Shown in pieces: positions 31,321 to 42,773 of a stretch of DNA of 64,000 nucleotides (the first letter of the stretch is position 1; each line of letters starts with the position of its first letter). The notes under the pieces were generated by a model that saw only the letters and a program-made list of their open reading frames with translations, made no database searches and was not told the origin of the DNA. Made by a program: the position numbers and the translations under genes. The stretch comes from Liolophura sinensis (Eukaryota > Mollusca > Polyplacophora > Chitonida > Chitonidae), in the NCBI RefSeq assembly GCF_032854445.1, contig NC_088301.1, positions 27,326,402-27,390,401 of the forward strand, given 5' to 3'.

Positions 31321-33451
31321 TCCATGTGCGTTTTCATGTGATTTTGAAGATTGTGTTTCCATTTAAAACGATCCCCACAGATGTCACATTTAAACTTCCT
31401 GTCCTCTCAGTGGGTGCGTAGATTGCTCTGCATGTTGTGTTTCCTCTTGAACTTTTTCCCACACACTGGACATTCAAATGGCAAATCATTCGAGTGAACT
31501 ATCATATGATCCCTCAAACATGCCTGGCTCACTGCCTTTTTGCCACAAATATCACACTGAAATGAATGTGGCTTGTGATGAAATTTGATGTGATTAAGTA
31601 AATTTGCCTTTGAACCAAACTTTCTTCCACATGTTTCGCACTCAAACTTTTTCTCACCATCGCAGAATATCGCAGAATCCTTTCCAAAGCAAAAGTACTG
31701 CCACATGTCACGAATATAGGCTTTGATTGTGTGTGATTCTTTTATGTCAGATTTGACACGATCAACATTGAGAAAACATTTGTCACAGTGAGGACATTTT
31801 TGGTCCTTCTTGCCTGTGTGTATCAGCTTATGCTTAATTATAGTCTTTCCATCCTGGGTGCCTTTACCACAAATGTCACAGGTATAAGGGAATCCCCGAA
31901 TATGAAAGTCAACATGTTTGAAGTAATTCGCCCAGGTGCTGTTTTATAGCCTTTTGGGTGTGAAATCGTTTCCCACATGTTTCACATCCATAGCCTGCAT
32001 TATGGACACGAGCAGCGTGTCTGCTTCTACTATGATGGTCAGGAAATGAAATGCCACAAATCCTGCAAATTAACTTAAAGCCTTTGAGTTCATGGTTAAT
32101 AAAATGGGTTTGGCTATCAACTGTGGTATTGCACATCTCACATTTAAATGGTTTCTCCACAGTTGTGCCATGGCTCTTTGACATATGCTTCAGCAAACTG
32201 TCTAAATCCCTGAATGCCCAACTGCACATGTCACACCTAACACGGAACACTGGCTCACCAGTATCCTTACTGCAGTTTGGGGGTCGACTTTTCAGCTCTT
32301 TGTACTCCTCTGAGGTCAGGGTAGAGAGATACTTTGATCCTTTCATTATATGTGCACTATTCTCGTCCCAAAAAATTTTTTCGCATCGTTTCTATTGCCG
32401 ATTCATCAGCTTACCCTCATCAACGGTGTAATTTTGTTCAAGAACTAAATTTACTTCTGAGTTACTTTGAAAAGGCACTGAGCTTCTTGAATTTTGAAAA
32501 AGTAGTGTATCGAAACCTGTCTTTCTTTGGACCGTCATCTTGGAATAGGTTGCTTTGTGTCGCGTTCTAGATCTGCAGGAGTCATGATCATCATCATTAG
32601 ATCCATCGCCGGGAAGATATTCTTCTGAATCCGATCTGTCTTTATCAGCTTCCTCTTTACCAGACATTGCTTCCTCTTCATCAGACATTTCCTTCAGGGA
32701 CTGTGGCCAAGAACGTCACCTCAGATGCTCACGTCCACTGGCTCTTCTGTCAATCTGCTCGTCTGTTACTGGCTCTTCGCTTTCGGACTGAGATGTCCAC
32801 ATGTTCATTGGTTCAGGTCTCAATTCGCTGTTTCTAGGATCCGGTGTCGACAGTTGCTCTAGATAAGAAGATTTAGCTTCACTGTCAACCAATTGCGAAT
32901 TTTTCCGATTTTCATCACCAAACATTTTCACATCTGCATTATCACATTTAACACCTGCCTTCATCGCAGTGGCGTCCTTACAATGTTATTTAACCATATC
33001 TGATGACAATCTCTCCACTTTCACAGCAGCATTCAAAGTTTCCTTTAAATTCCTTTCTGTGAGTAAATCCTCTTTGGGGTAACCTTAGGTGTAACTCCCT
33101 AGCATCAGTTGTCTTTCACAACTCTCAAATTCGTCAAATGCCATTTCCTGCTTAATTTGGATCACTGGATCATTTTGAGGCGGAGCCTCTGTAGATCTTA
33201 AACCATCAACTTCCTGATACTTTCGTTTTACATTCATCTCTCTCATCTCTTCTGGTTCTACCACTGATCCGGCAGTAGAGGGTAAAGTTGTTCCATTTTC
33301 ATGCTCTGTTTGTTCTTCTTTCACACATGGAGGCGTTGTTCCTCTGAAAAAATTTTTTAATTTCGCTAGAGAAGTATTCACTGAAGTCTCTGATGCTTGG
33401 TTGTAATCAGCCTGCATTACGTCAAAATCACAGACAAGGTTCTCCATTTTG
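31321..33451 (-). pseudogene. C2H2 zinc-finger gene duplicate, inactivated (paralogue of the gene at 39.6-42.0 kb)
   Basis: The whole body of the intact zinc-finger gene is present here on the same strand, with high nucleotide identity over the finger region. Shared peptides include FECPVCGKKFKRKHNMQS, SFQCDICGKKAVSQACLRDH, KYLSTLTSEEYKELKSRPPN and, at the start, CDFDVMQADYNQ. It is broken many times. GGA becomes TGA in the last linker (after SNLRTH, about 31407). Exactly 62 bp that the paralogue has at 40207-40268 are missing at about 31946, removing a finger and shifting the frame. The finger equivalent to YICHVCGRTFTAEGK is scrambled around 31665-31715. Further frame changes separate the acidic segment from the N-terminal part. 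KxE sumoylation-type motifs (CVKEEQ, IQIKQEMAF) survive. The 5' start region lies elsewhere, at 36977-37160. Confidence 0.9.
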
Positions 33452-34314
33452 TGGTAAATTTTCGACTTCGAATATCCAAATGACAATTTTCGTGGCTTCA
33501 GTGTGGTTCTGTGAAAAGACAAAGTTCAACCACAATGTAGAACTGTTTCCTCAGCTATCTGACCCATCAATACTGAATAAGTATTCATAATAAGTGGTCT
33601 AACTGTTGAATCCCCACATGGATACTTTATGTCGACTTTTGTTTCTTATGGAAAGGATATTTACAATTGTTTACATCACTCTTCAAACCAAACAAAAATT
33701 TGCAAATAGTGAAATTCTTAATAAACCCTCAATCTGCTCAATTCCATTCGTGGTATGCTCTGATTCTTATTATAAAGACATACTTTTCTATATCTGTTTT
33801 GCAATGCATATTTTATTTATTTTAGTTTCCTTTCATATTCATTACTTTGAATTTTACATAAACCAACACTCGTGTAAATCAGTACATGTTCACAAATCCT
33901 GCTATAAAGTTTGAGGGATTTGTACAGTGGCGGTAGCGCTAATTTGTCGCTGACTAGCTTCGCTGGTACTCATAGTGAAAAGCAGATTATTTCATGAGCT
34001 GACGTCATACCCTTTGCCATGTGACGTCTGTGGGGGATCCCCTTGCCCACCACACACACGCCCGTGGGACATTTTCTCCCCACTTTAGTCAGTTTCATAA
34101 ACTGATTTCTGGCTTTAGCTTAAATTTGTCTAACTCAAATTCAATATACCTTAAATATAAATAAACTGTAATCAGCAAATCGCCATATTATCTTGACCAC
34201 TGATTCTAGGCGGTGGTAGTACAATTTCTGCCATACAGCTTTAAATACCTTATTTTATTCAGGAAAATTAAAGTTTCGGACTGGTTAAAGCCGGCAACCG
34301 GAACATTACCCTTT

Positions 34315-34442
34315 CCTGGACAGCCCATCTCTCCACCACAATTCCCGGACAGTCCATCTCTTCCACCACAATTCCCGGACAGTCCACCTCTCCATCCCTA
34401 TTCCTTGACAGTCCACCTCTCCACACCTATTCCCGGACAGAC
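34315..34442. repeat. ~29-30-bp minisatellite, four copies
   Basis: CCCGGACAGTCCACCTCTCC plus ACCACAATT repeats between 34318 and 34440. Confidence 0.85.
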
Positions 34443-35880
34443 GACATATATAGGGTCATCAACAGATGTGCATATTATCGGTAACATGTCCCCCATGTGC
34501 ATACCCAACATCCAGACCCACACGGTTACATTCTAACAGGGAATATACGTAAATTGAATGTCGACATACCCTGACAATGTCCCCGGACTGATCCGATCCA
34601 TGCAGTGTCCATCCTAAATGAAGTCTGTAATGGAACGACACGAACTTACAAAAAGTGAAGGACTAACTGAACCGTGACGAATTTTTACTACCGGTACCAC
34701 GCATAAGCGCACACTCCTTACAGCACATGTTACACTGATGAGACAGGAGCTGAATTCAGAAAACACAAACCTATAAATCAGCCCTTGCTTGTGTTAATAC
34801 TAGATACACATGTGTAATGGCGGGGTTCTTGTCCACAGCAAAATAATAACATATAAAGCTTGGTTTAATGATTTATTGTTTAATTGTGAACAAAATGAAC
34901 ACAGAGCAAAAAGGCAGCGACTGGATGCACAGATATGAAAACAAAATGCGTCCGTTAATGCAGAAAACAGTACGTGTGGCTCAGCTTCAAAGTTTACTTT
35001 CATGACACATATCACAATGTGTCTATGGAGTTTGGTATGATTATGGCTGGCCGTTATCGTTAAACACTTGCCGAGGTGGCGGCGTCTCGCCCAGAGTGTT
35101 ATGCGGTATTATGCACATGGCTTGGGATTCTTTGTTCCAAAAATGACATATTGCTGCTGCTTGATGAATCAGTTTTGTTAGCAACATTAACCAACGTAAA
35201 TACGTCACACAAAAGTTGTGGATACGTAAAATGCCGTGATTCAGTGCGTATATACGCTGCGATACCTGTAGTATCAGAGGCAAAATCAATTGTTTGGGGG
35301 CAAGCCACGAGTAAAAAAGCAATCAAGTACACTATCTTTTTACTGTAATTATCACAGCGTATACGCAGTGAATGAAGCTATTGTTTTTATTTTCTAACGC
35401 ATCTACAAAATCATCATTACATGCAGAGAAAGGACACTGCAGGCGAAAATGAAAACAAAACCATCTGTGGAACTTTTTCAGTCTAGAAAATGCTAACAGC
35501 TTGTTTCGTAGGATTTATTAATACAGTGAACCTATTGGCGCCAAAACAGAAAAATTTACGATTTGCCAATTTTATAGACAAAAATTTTGAGATATGTTGT
35601 AGCAAAACAATTAGCAACGATTAACAGAAACTTTACACATTCACGCATTTTGTCACACAAGTAATTGCTTCTCGAAATTCATATATTATAACGCGGATAA
35701 TTCATAAATTAATTCATAAATGATTACCCATTTAATTATAGCTAAATTTACTCTAGATATGCACAATATTTTACAAAAACACTCGAGGTAGAATAGTTCT
35801 ACAAACATTATGTGCTCTACAAGTAGGCCTACAAATGCCTGCTGTATGTTAACGGTATTGACTTCCCCCTTACTGTAAGT

Positions 35881-36033
35881 GAAAAGGCCTTGCAGCAACC
35901 TGCGGATGGTCGAGGCTTTCCGCCGGGCTCTGCCTGGTTTTCTCCCACCATAATGCTGGCCGCCGTCGTATAAGCTGAATATTCTTGAGTACAGAGTAAA
36001 ATACCAATCAAATAAAAATAAATAAATAAATAC
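35881..36033 (+). repeat. SINE-A, 5'-truncated copy
   Basis: GCAGCAACCTGCGGATGGTC, then CCATAATGCTGGCCGCCGTC and a long AAATAAATAAAT tail. It is nested inside the 3.5-kb insertion. Confidence 0.8.
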
Positions 36034-36189
36034 CCCCCTACTATCATGTTAGCTGTAACTTCGCATCATGTTGATTTATGTTTGACTGGTGTTTGTACCA
36101 TTACAACACTCGGGCTGTATGAGCACTTCTTTTATAGCAGCAAGCTTATGTAACTATATAGTCCGAAGACCATGGCTTAGGCTTCAACG

Positions 36190-36390
36190 CTCAGCGTTAA
36201 GAGCAATAAAACAGGACTGGTTTGCCCTGCGCCAGTATAATGTGACTGGGTGGTGTGTCGTGTCTGGTGTCTTCGGCATGATACTTCAGTGACGGCAGCA
36301 CTTTCGTGGCATGGACTCGCTCTGTCATAGGAAGACACAGTGTATGTACACACAGCGAATGAATCTTCGTCGTCACAGTTAGCAGCACCT
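36190..36390 (+). repeat. SINE-D copy
   Basis: GTGTCTGGTGTCTTCGGCAT, then GATACTTCAGTGACGGCAGC and TGTATGTACACACAGCGAAT, matching 5.88-5.98 kb. Confidence 0.55.
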
Positions 36391-36571
36391 CTTTTCAAAG
36401 GCTACATCTAGGGCCTACTAAATTATTTCATAAGTCTACGCTGCTGAGCCTTCTACTGTTTCTTTGTGTATATATAGGCCTACAAGCTACATATACAGGT
36501 ATGGCTTTTTACGAATCATGAAGATGACAAATAAAATTTTTTCACCTGACGTCAGACGCCAACACTTTGAA

Positions 36572-36935
36572 CGCCGTTTTGACAGGATTCCCAGGTAATT
36601 CCCAGGTAATGTCCGTGTACCAAGTATCAAATCTCTACGAGTTTGGGTTAAGGCAAAAGCGCCAGTTAACAGTTCAGTTAACAATTCAGTGTGAATCACC
36701 AGACATCATGCCAAAAGTTTTAGCGCCGTTTTGTAGGGCTTGTCAAGTAGTGTTTGTGCACCAAGAATGAAATCTTTAGGTGTTTTGGTCAAGACGTAAA
36801 CGCCAGTCAACATTTCAGTTAACAATTCAGTATGACGTCACGTGACGTCAGGGGTCAAATTTTTGGAGCCGTTTTGTAGGCTGTGCCAAGTAGTGTTTTT
36901 GTACTAAATAGAAAATATTCGACGTCTTCTAAATA
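36572..36935. repeat. ~145-bp tandem repeat, 2.5 copies, near the insertion's right end
   Basis: GCCGTTTTGTAGGGCTTGTC, CAAGTAGTGTTTGTGCACCA, CAGTTAACAATTCAGTRTGA recur at about 36572, 36725 and 36869. The last copy is partial and ends about 40 bp inside the insertion boundary. Confidence 0.75.
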
Positions 36936-36976
36936 TTTACGATGTACGTATGTAATTTTTTAAAATATATATGATA

Positions 36977-37160
36977 CTCCATTTTGCGGGTAATACTGCT
37001 CGAGGGTGCAACAAAGGATTCAGTTCTGGAGTCATTCTGTCCAAACATAAATGACAACATTTCTCAGTTATCTGGTTTATAAATGATGCACCTGCAACTT
37101 TTTCACCAACATAATTGTATCGGCTGTTCACCTGCATAACACATTCATAGTTAGACCCAG
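36977..37160 (-). pseudogene. detached 5' end of the zinc-finger duplicate
   Basis: Aligns along its whole length with 41899-42085 of the intact gene. Both begin CTGGGTCTAACT and share TCCTTTGTTGCACCCTCGAG and CGCAAAATGGAG/TGCAAAATGGAG. Reading on the minus strand it encodes QNDSRTESFVAPSSSITRKM, against QIDSNTESFVAPSSSITCKM in the intact gene, so the upstream extension is coding in both. The homology ends abruptly at CTCCATTTTG, where the 3.5-kb insertion starts. It continues as the body at 33451. Confidence 0.8.
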
Positions 37161-37440
37161 CCGCTTTTCCAATGTCTTCAATCTTTAGGTACCTCTTTAT
37201 GCCGCCTATACCCGTCCACCATTTCCGTCAAGGTTATTACCAATGCGTATTATTGACAATAATATTGACCTTCTGTATGCGATATTGAAGCCCTAAATAT
37301 TGATGTCAGTATTACTGAAGGAATCAAATCTCAAAAGTAGATTTTGATCGATGAGTGCATCATGCATTAACCAAAGAAAGAAGGATGAGATTTCCTTCTA
37401 AAGGTAATTGAAACATACTGTCAGCTACCCTTCCTATATG

Positions 37441-37711
37441 CGGGGCCTCCGTGGCTCAGTCGGTTAGCTGCGCTAGCGCAGCGTAATGGACCCAGGAGCC
37501 TCTCACCAATGCGGTCGCTGTGAGTTCAAGTCCAGTTCATGCTCGCTTCCTCTCCGGCCGTAAGTGGGAAGGTCTGCCAGCAACCTGCAGATGGTCGGGG
37601 GTTTCCCCCGGGCTCTGCCCGGTTTCCACCCACCATAATGCTGGCCGCCGTCGTATAAGTGAAATATTCTTGAGTGCGGCGTAAAACACCAAGCAAATAA
37701 ATAAATACATA
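37441..37711 (+). repeat. SINE-A, full-length reference copy with 14-bp target-site duplication
   Basis: Head GGGGCCTCCGTGGCTCAGTC (Pol III A-box TGGCTCAGTCGG), B-box GTTCAAGTCC, the conserved core and the tail AAGCAAATAAATAAATACAT. Flanked by ACCCTTCCTATATG at 37427-37440 and 37712-37725. It is the clearest insertion in the window and a good consensus seed. Confidence 0.95.
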
Positions 37712-37725
37712 ACCCTTCCTATATG

Positions 37726-39567
37726 AATGACCAAACCGGAAGATGACAGTAATGGAGACAAAAATAGTTTCATAATCTTCTGGCTTCCTGTGACCAAATT
37801 TTTTACGCTGGAGGTACCAATGTTTCGTCCAATTTTTCTGTCCTTTCTTTAGTCTTAAAAGTGCTATGGCAATGGCTAACCCTAACGATTCATTAATGGT
37901 TACGTTTGGTTTCAGATTAAATACTGATCCAGTGAGATTGAGAGTGACCCACAGATGAGCGAGTCTTTGGCGCCAATTTTTTTCACTACATGTACATCTT
38001 TAAAATGCTAATCTGATATTACTTCAGGTTATTTGTGAAAAACAGAGGATCTGGCTCTAAATTATATAAAGTTGTCTATTTAGTTAAACGCAGTTATAAT
38101 TAAGAATCACTGAAATACTTATATCTGTTTTACTACGATATCGTGATTTTTATCTAGTCTGAAGTGTTCATTTAGGTACAGTAAATGTGATAGACTTAAA
38201 AATTTTGAAAGACTCGTTGTATACTTTGCATTTTCTGCAGTTTCCCTGGCACGTTGAAAGTGGCGGGGGCGGGGGGGGGGGATGCAATTTTTGTTGAAAA
38301 GAAATCGCACAACAATTAAATACTATCATTTCCTGGGGCATAAAAAGAGAGGATTTTCTTTTTCCGTTGCGTAAAACGCCTATACACATCTGAACAAGGA
38401 AAGAGTCATAAAATATTGTTCAAACCTCCAGATGAAAAGCATACAGCAGTATATGTGACTGTCCTCAACAGCATGAGTTATGCCAAAGACGACAGCTACG
38501 TGTATTTATCATACCACTGCATGTTAAGCAGCTTTATGTCTTCTGTCACTTTTACACACTTTCAAAAACTGAAGTATTGCATTAATATTTAAAGTGATTA
38601 CCGTGATTACACTTTGAATGTGTGCTATGCATCACTTGTAGGTGTAATATGCAATAATTGTGTTACATGTAACATTTGGAGAGAAGTGTTCTGTGGAACA
38701 CTTTGAATGTGTGGTCTCGAACACTTTATATGTTAATGTCACACTTCAGTTTTAAGAAGGCAGTATGAACATAAACCAAGCAAAACAAAACAAGAATCGT
38801 ATGAAGCACAACCTTACAAAAGTTTCTTTTCAAGTCAACTGGTATCTATATGTAGATACATCAGTCACAAACCATAAAAGTGATACACAGTTTTTGGCAA
38901 TACACTGTATTTATTATAGCCATAGCCAAGTGTGAAAACCAAATAAAAATGTGTAAAATGTTTTTCTCTTTGACAGCTTTTACACTCGCCTACATCCTGA
39001 AAGACAATCGCTGTTTGCAACTGTCTCACACGTCAAGTGCCAATCAAAAGCCAACTTGCCATCATCAGCATATATATCCAACTCGGCAAAGTCGAGTTGA
39101 GAAGTCTGCAATCGTGAACATCTGGTGGTCTCCTTCAGATCCCGTTTCAGCTGGGCACAAGCGCGTATAGATCATCGCATATGGATACTGTATCACATAC
39201 AAAAATTAGTGAGAAATTTAAGTCCTCGGTAATTCATCCGTCAAACTCTTCTGAAAACTTTAACAAATCAAATTTTTATCAAATTTTTGACAAATTTTAA
39301 CAAAGCTTTATTACTACATCTATATTTTGAGATGAACTATGAAATCTTATAAAAACATGAATGTATATTGTCCCCGAAAGGGTCACATCGGTACTCAAGT
39401 CACACAGAGAAAACCATTGCCCACTTAGTGTTCAGAAATCCCCGAAATGCATGCTAGGTTGATTTATATCCAGTGCCTGAGTTAAACTATTACCTTTCAC
39501 ATAGTCAGTGCTTATGTAACTGTAAGCAGGAAATAGTGGTATGATCAGATCAAGTCAGGAAGAAAAT
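37726..39567. other. no gene recognised
   Basis: Mostly unique AT-rich DNA between the detached pseudogene start and the intact zinc-finger gene. It contains a G-rich run at about 38262-38281. The proximal part should hold the 3' UTR of the zinc-finger gene. Plus-strand open frame 38880-39170 has no recognisable domain. Confidence 0.4.
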
Positions 39568-41979
39568 CTAATGACCCGTTTCTTCAGGGTGAGTTTTCAT
39601 GTGATTTTGAAGATTATGTTTCCATTTAAAACAATCCCCACAGATGTCACATTTAAACTTCCTGTCCTCTCCGTGGGTGCGCAGATGGCTCTGCATGTTA
39701 TGTTTCCTCTTGAACTTTTTCCCACACACTGGACATTCAAATGGCAAATCATTCGAGTGAACTTTCATATGATCCCTCAAACATGCCTGGCTCACTGCCT
39801 TTTTGCCACAAATATCACACTGAAATGAATGTGGCTTGTGATGAAATTTGATGTGATTAAGTAAATTTGCCCTTGAACCAAACTTTCTTCCACATGTTTC
39901 GCACTCAAACTTTTTCTCGCCATGCCTAAACATATGATTTCGCAGTTTTCCTTCCGCAGTAAAAGTCCTGCCACATACATGACAAATATATGCTCTTTTT
40001 GTATGTGATTTTCGTACGTGACATTTGACACGATCAACACTAAGAAAACATTTGTCACAATGAGGACATTTTTGGTCCTTCTTTCCTGTGTGTATTAGCT
40101 TATGGCTAACCATAGTGTTTCTATTCTCTGCGCCATAACCACAAATGTCACAGGTATAGGGGAATCCCCGAATATGAAAGTCAACATGCTTGAAGTAATT
40201 CGCCCATTTCAGTATCCAGCTGCAGTGGGGACATTTATTCTCAGGAACATGTTTCTCTGAATCAAACAGGTGCTGTTTAAGAGACTTTAGATGGCGAAAC
40301 CTTTCACCACATGTTTCGCAGCCGTAGCCCCCATTATGAACCCAAATAGCGTGTCGTGCCCGACTTTCACTGTTTACGTGTGAAATGCCACAAATATGGC
40401 AAACAAATCTCAGGCCTTCCAATTCATGATCAGTAAAATGGACTTGGTCTGCCACTATTGTATCGCATATCTCACATTTAAATGGTTTCTCCACAGTTGT
40501 GCCATGGCTCTTTGACATATGCTTCAGCAAACTGTCTAAATCCCTGAATGCCCAACTGCACATGTCACATCTAACACGGAACACTGGCTCACCAGTCTCC
40601 TTACTACAGTTTGGGGGTCGGCTTTTCAGCTCTTTGTACTCCTCTGAGGTCAGAGTAGAGAGATACTTTGATCCTTTCATCATATGCTCACTACTTTCGT
40701 CCCATGGCACCTTGTACCGTTTCTTTTGCTCACAACGGAATGCAGTATCACTTTGTTTGCCCCTTGAAAGAGCAGATGTTGCAGTCCCTGTGATAGGTTC
40801 ACTTGCAACCATGTTGGTGGAACTGTGTTCAAGAACATCCGTTACTCCTGAATCACATTCCTCGTTACTTTCAGGAGGAAGCGTGCTTTTGCCACTTTCA
40901 GCGGATGGCTCGTCTAAGCGAGCCCTTTTTGGTTGCATTCCAGTTCTGGAAAGGGCTGCTTTTTTTCGCTTTCTTGGTCTGCAAGGGTCACCATCATCAC
41001 CATCATCACCATCGTCACCATCGTCTGTATCGTCTGTATCATCGGGTACATATCCATCTGAATCCAGTCCGTCTTCATCACAGTCTTCAGTCTCTTCTTC
41101 ATCAGGCGTTTCCCTTAGGAACTGTGGTCTAGAACGCCGTTTCAGATGCCCACGTCCACTGGTTCTTCTGGCAATCTGCTCTTCTGTTACTGTTTTTTCG
41201 CTTTCAGACCGAGAAGTCTCCACGCTGAGGCTCTTAACACATGCCTGTGCAGATCTCAATTCATCTTTTTCAGGATGTGGAGACAATTCCTCTCGGGCAG
41301 CGCAGTCAGCCATTTGCAAATCCCTCTGGATTTTACGATCAAATCCATTCAGACTCTCTGTAAGCTCAGACTTCATCACAGTGGCGTCCTTATAATGTTG
41401 TTTAATCATATCTGATGACAACCTCTCAACTTTCACAACTAAATTCAAAGTTTCTTGTGAATTCCAATGTGCAACAGTGGATTTCCCATTGCAAGGTTCT
41501 GAAGTGTAACCCCCTAACATCAATTTTCTTTCACAACTTTCAAGCTCAAACCCCCTAACAGCCGTCTCTTCCTTGATGCAGATAGTTGGTGTACATTCAG
41601 TCGGAGACATTTCTGGAGATTTCCAGGAATCAGCGTCCAGATATTCCTGTTTGATATTCTCATCTGTCACCAAAGACGATTCTATGGTTGGTGCTGCGAA
41701 TGCATCTGGAGATACATGCTCAGAGATGCACGATATATTGGGTTCAGTTCTGTGATCCAGGGGCTCCTGTTTCACGGATGGAAAAACTGTTCCTCTAGTG
41801 GTGTGAATATTCAGTGAATCCTGTAATTTCACTTCACCGGAGTTAGTTAATACCTGGCTGTATTCGGCCCGCATTACGTCAAAATCACAGACAGGAATCT
41901 CCATTTTGCAGGTGATACTGCTCGAGGGTGCAACAAAGGATTCAGTATTGGAGTCAATCTGTACAAACATCAATGACAT
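39568..41979 (-). CDS. C2H2 zinc-finger protein, ~12 fingers, single-exon ORF (803 aa)
   Basis: A probable nuclear DNA-binding transcription regulator. The N-terminal ~300 residues are acidic and Ser/Glu-rich, with three sumoylation-type sites (SVKQEP, NIKQEY, CIKEET). An Asp-rich stretch (PDDTDDTDDGDDGDDGDDGD) is followed by a basic nuclear-localisation-like PRKRKK, around residues 300-345. Fingers occupy about 465-800, from VRCDMCSWAFRDLDSLLKHM through FKCDICGDCFKWKHNLQNHM. The second is degenerate and several linkers are not TGEKP-like. The longest frame starts MSLMFVQIDS at 41979. A second ATG (MEIPVCDFDVM, 41904, context CAAAATGG) is also possible. The upstream 25 codons are kept in frame in the duplicate fragment, so I keep the longer start. 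No KRAB, BTB or ZAD domain is visible. The gene is the intact member of a local duplication. Confidence 0.9.
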   Translation of the reverse strand: MSLMFVQIDSNTESFVAPSSSITCKMEIPVCDFDVMRAEYSQVLTNSGEVKLQDSLNIHTTRGTVFPSVKQEPLDHRTEPNISCISEHVSPDAFAAPTIESSLVTDENIKQEYLDADSWKSPEMSPTECTPTICIKEETAVRGFELESCERKLMLGGYTSEPCNGKSTVAHWNSQETLNLVVKVERLSSDMIKQHYKDATVMKSELTESLNGFDRKIQRDLQMADCAAREELSPHPEKDELRSAQACVKSLSVETSRSESEKTVTEEQIARRTSGRGHLKRRSRPQFLRETPDEEETEDCDEDGLDSDGYVPDDTDDTDDGDDGDDGDDGDPCRPRKRKKAALSRTGMQPKRARLDEPSAESGKSTLPPESNEECDSGVTDVLEHSSTNMVASEPITGTATSALSRGKQSDTAFRCEQKKRYKVPWDESSEHMMKGSKYLSTLTSEEYKELKSRPPNCSKETGEPVFRVRCDMCSWAFRDLDSLLKHMSKSHGTTVEKPFKCEICDTIVADQVHFTDHELEGLRFVCHICGISHVNSESRARHAIWVHNGGYGCETCGERFRHLKSLKQHLFDSEKHVPENKCPHCSWILKWANYFKHVDFHIRGFPYTCDICGYGAENRNTMVSHKLIHTGKKDQKCPHCDKCFLSVDRVKCHVRKSHTKRAYICHVCGRTFTAEGKLRNHMFRHGEKKFECETCGRKFGSRANLLNHIKFHHKPHSFQCDICGKKAVSQACLRDHMKVHSNDLPFECPVCGKKFKRKHNMQSHLRTHGEDRKFKCDICGDCFKWKHNLQNHMKTHPEETGH

Positions 41980-42158
41980 TTCTCACAGTTTTCGGATTTA
42001 TAAATAATACGCCTGCAAACTTTTCCCCAACACACCATTGTATAGGCTGTTCGCCTGCACACCACACTCACAGTTAGACCCAGACTGACATAGATTACAG
42101 AATTAACCAGATTTTGTCTTAACTTGCGTTACAGTACTATTCGGTTTTTTTCCTACAG

Positions 42159-42411
42159 TCGGTTAGCGCACTAGCGCAGCGTAATGACCCAGGAGTCTCT
42201 CACCAATGCGGTCGCTGTGAGTTCAAGTCCAGCTCATGCTGGCTTCCTCTCCGGCCGTAAGTGGGAAGGTCTGCAAGCAACCTGCGGATGGTCGTGGGTT
42301 TCCCCCTGGCTGTGCCCGGTTTCCACTCACCATAATGCTGGCCGCCGTCGTATAAGTGAAATATTCTTGAGTACGGCGTAAAACACCAATCAAATAAATA
42401 AATAAATAAAT
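42159..42411 (+). repeat. SINE-A, nearly full-length
   Basis: It starts inside the A-box (TCGGTTAGCGCACTAGCGCA), has the B-box region GTTCAAGTCCAGCTCATGC, a complete core and an AAATAAATAAATAAAT tail. Confidence 0.9.
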
Positions 42412-42492
42412 CTTCCAACATAATGCTGGCCGCTTTATATAAGTGAAATATTCTTGAGTACGACCTAAAACACCAATCAAATAAGTAAATAT
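42412..42492 (+). repeat. second SINE-A 3' end directly abutting the first
   Basis: CATAATGCTGGCCGCTTTAT, then CTTGAGTACGACCTAAAACA and CAAATAAGTAAAT. The junction at the first copy's tail suggests a SINE landing in a SINE tail, or a tail-templated duplication. Confidence 0.75.
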
Positions 42493-42773
42493 TAACCCGT
42501 TAAGTACCTAGAGCCGTGTGAAGTCGCCATGTCTTTCCGTCCCTCTGCTTTGTCTTATTCAAGAACACCAACAGACATCAGGTTTTGCTGAATTTCAGAA
42601 TTTACTTAAACTGGTCATATTGTTCTGTTGTTCAATTTTTCGTCACCTACTCCGGCGATGATACTTCTGATTTTAATCTGATTTCATGGTGTGAAACATT
42701 ATTGTGAAAGGAAAACCGGCAAAGCCATGGGGAAGGTCTTGGGAAGGTCTGCCAGCAACCTGCAGAGGAGAGG

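Larger units (their letters stand above)
33452..36976. mobile_element. ~3.5-kb insertion splitting the zinc-finger duplicate, flanked by a 10-bp direct repeat
   Basis: CTCCATTTTG lies at 33442-33451 and again at 36977-36986. In the intact paralogue it occurs once, at the same point (41899-41908). Homology to the paralogue runs up to the repeat on each side and stops, so everything between was inserted with a 10-bp target duplication, or arrived by an equivalent rearrangement. The ends (TGGTAAATTTTCGACTTCG left; TATCATATATATTTTAAAA from the right) show no obvious terminal inverted repeat or poly-A. Inside are a ~30-bp minisatellite, ~250-bp open stretches in several frames near 35.1-35.35 kb without known domains, SINE-A and SINE-D copies, and a ~145-bp tandem repeat near the right end. 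The element class is unknown. Confidence 0.6.

Noticed and set aside
37441..37560. tRNA-like sequence with A- and B-boxes
   Set aside because: It is the head of a full-length SINE with target-site duplication and an extended body, not a tRNA gene. The same applies to the other SINE heads.
40499..41395. 298-codon plus-strand open frame (Ser-rich)
   Set aside because: It is the antisense shadow of the zinc-finger gene. The Ser-rich repeat mirrors the Asp-rich stretch on the coding strand.
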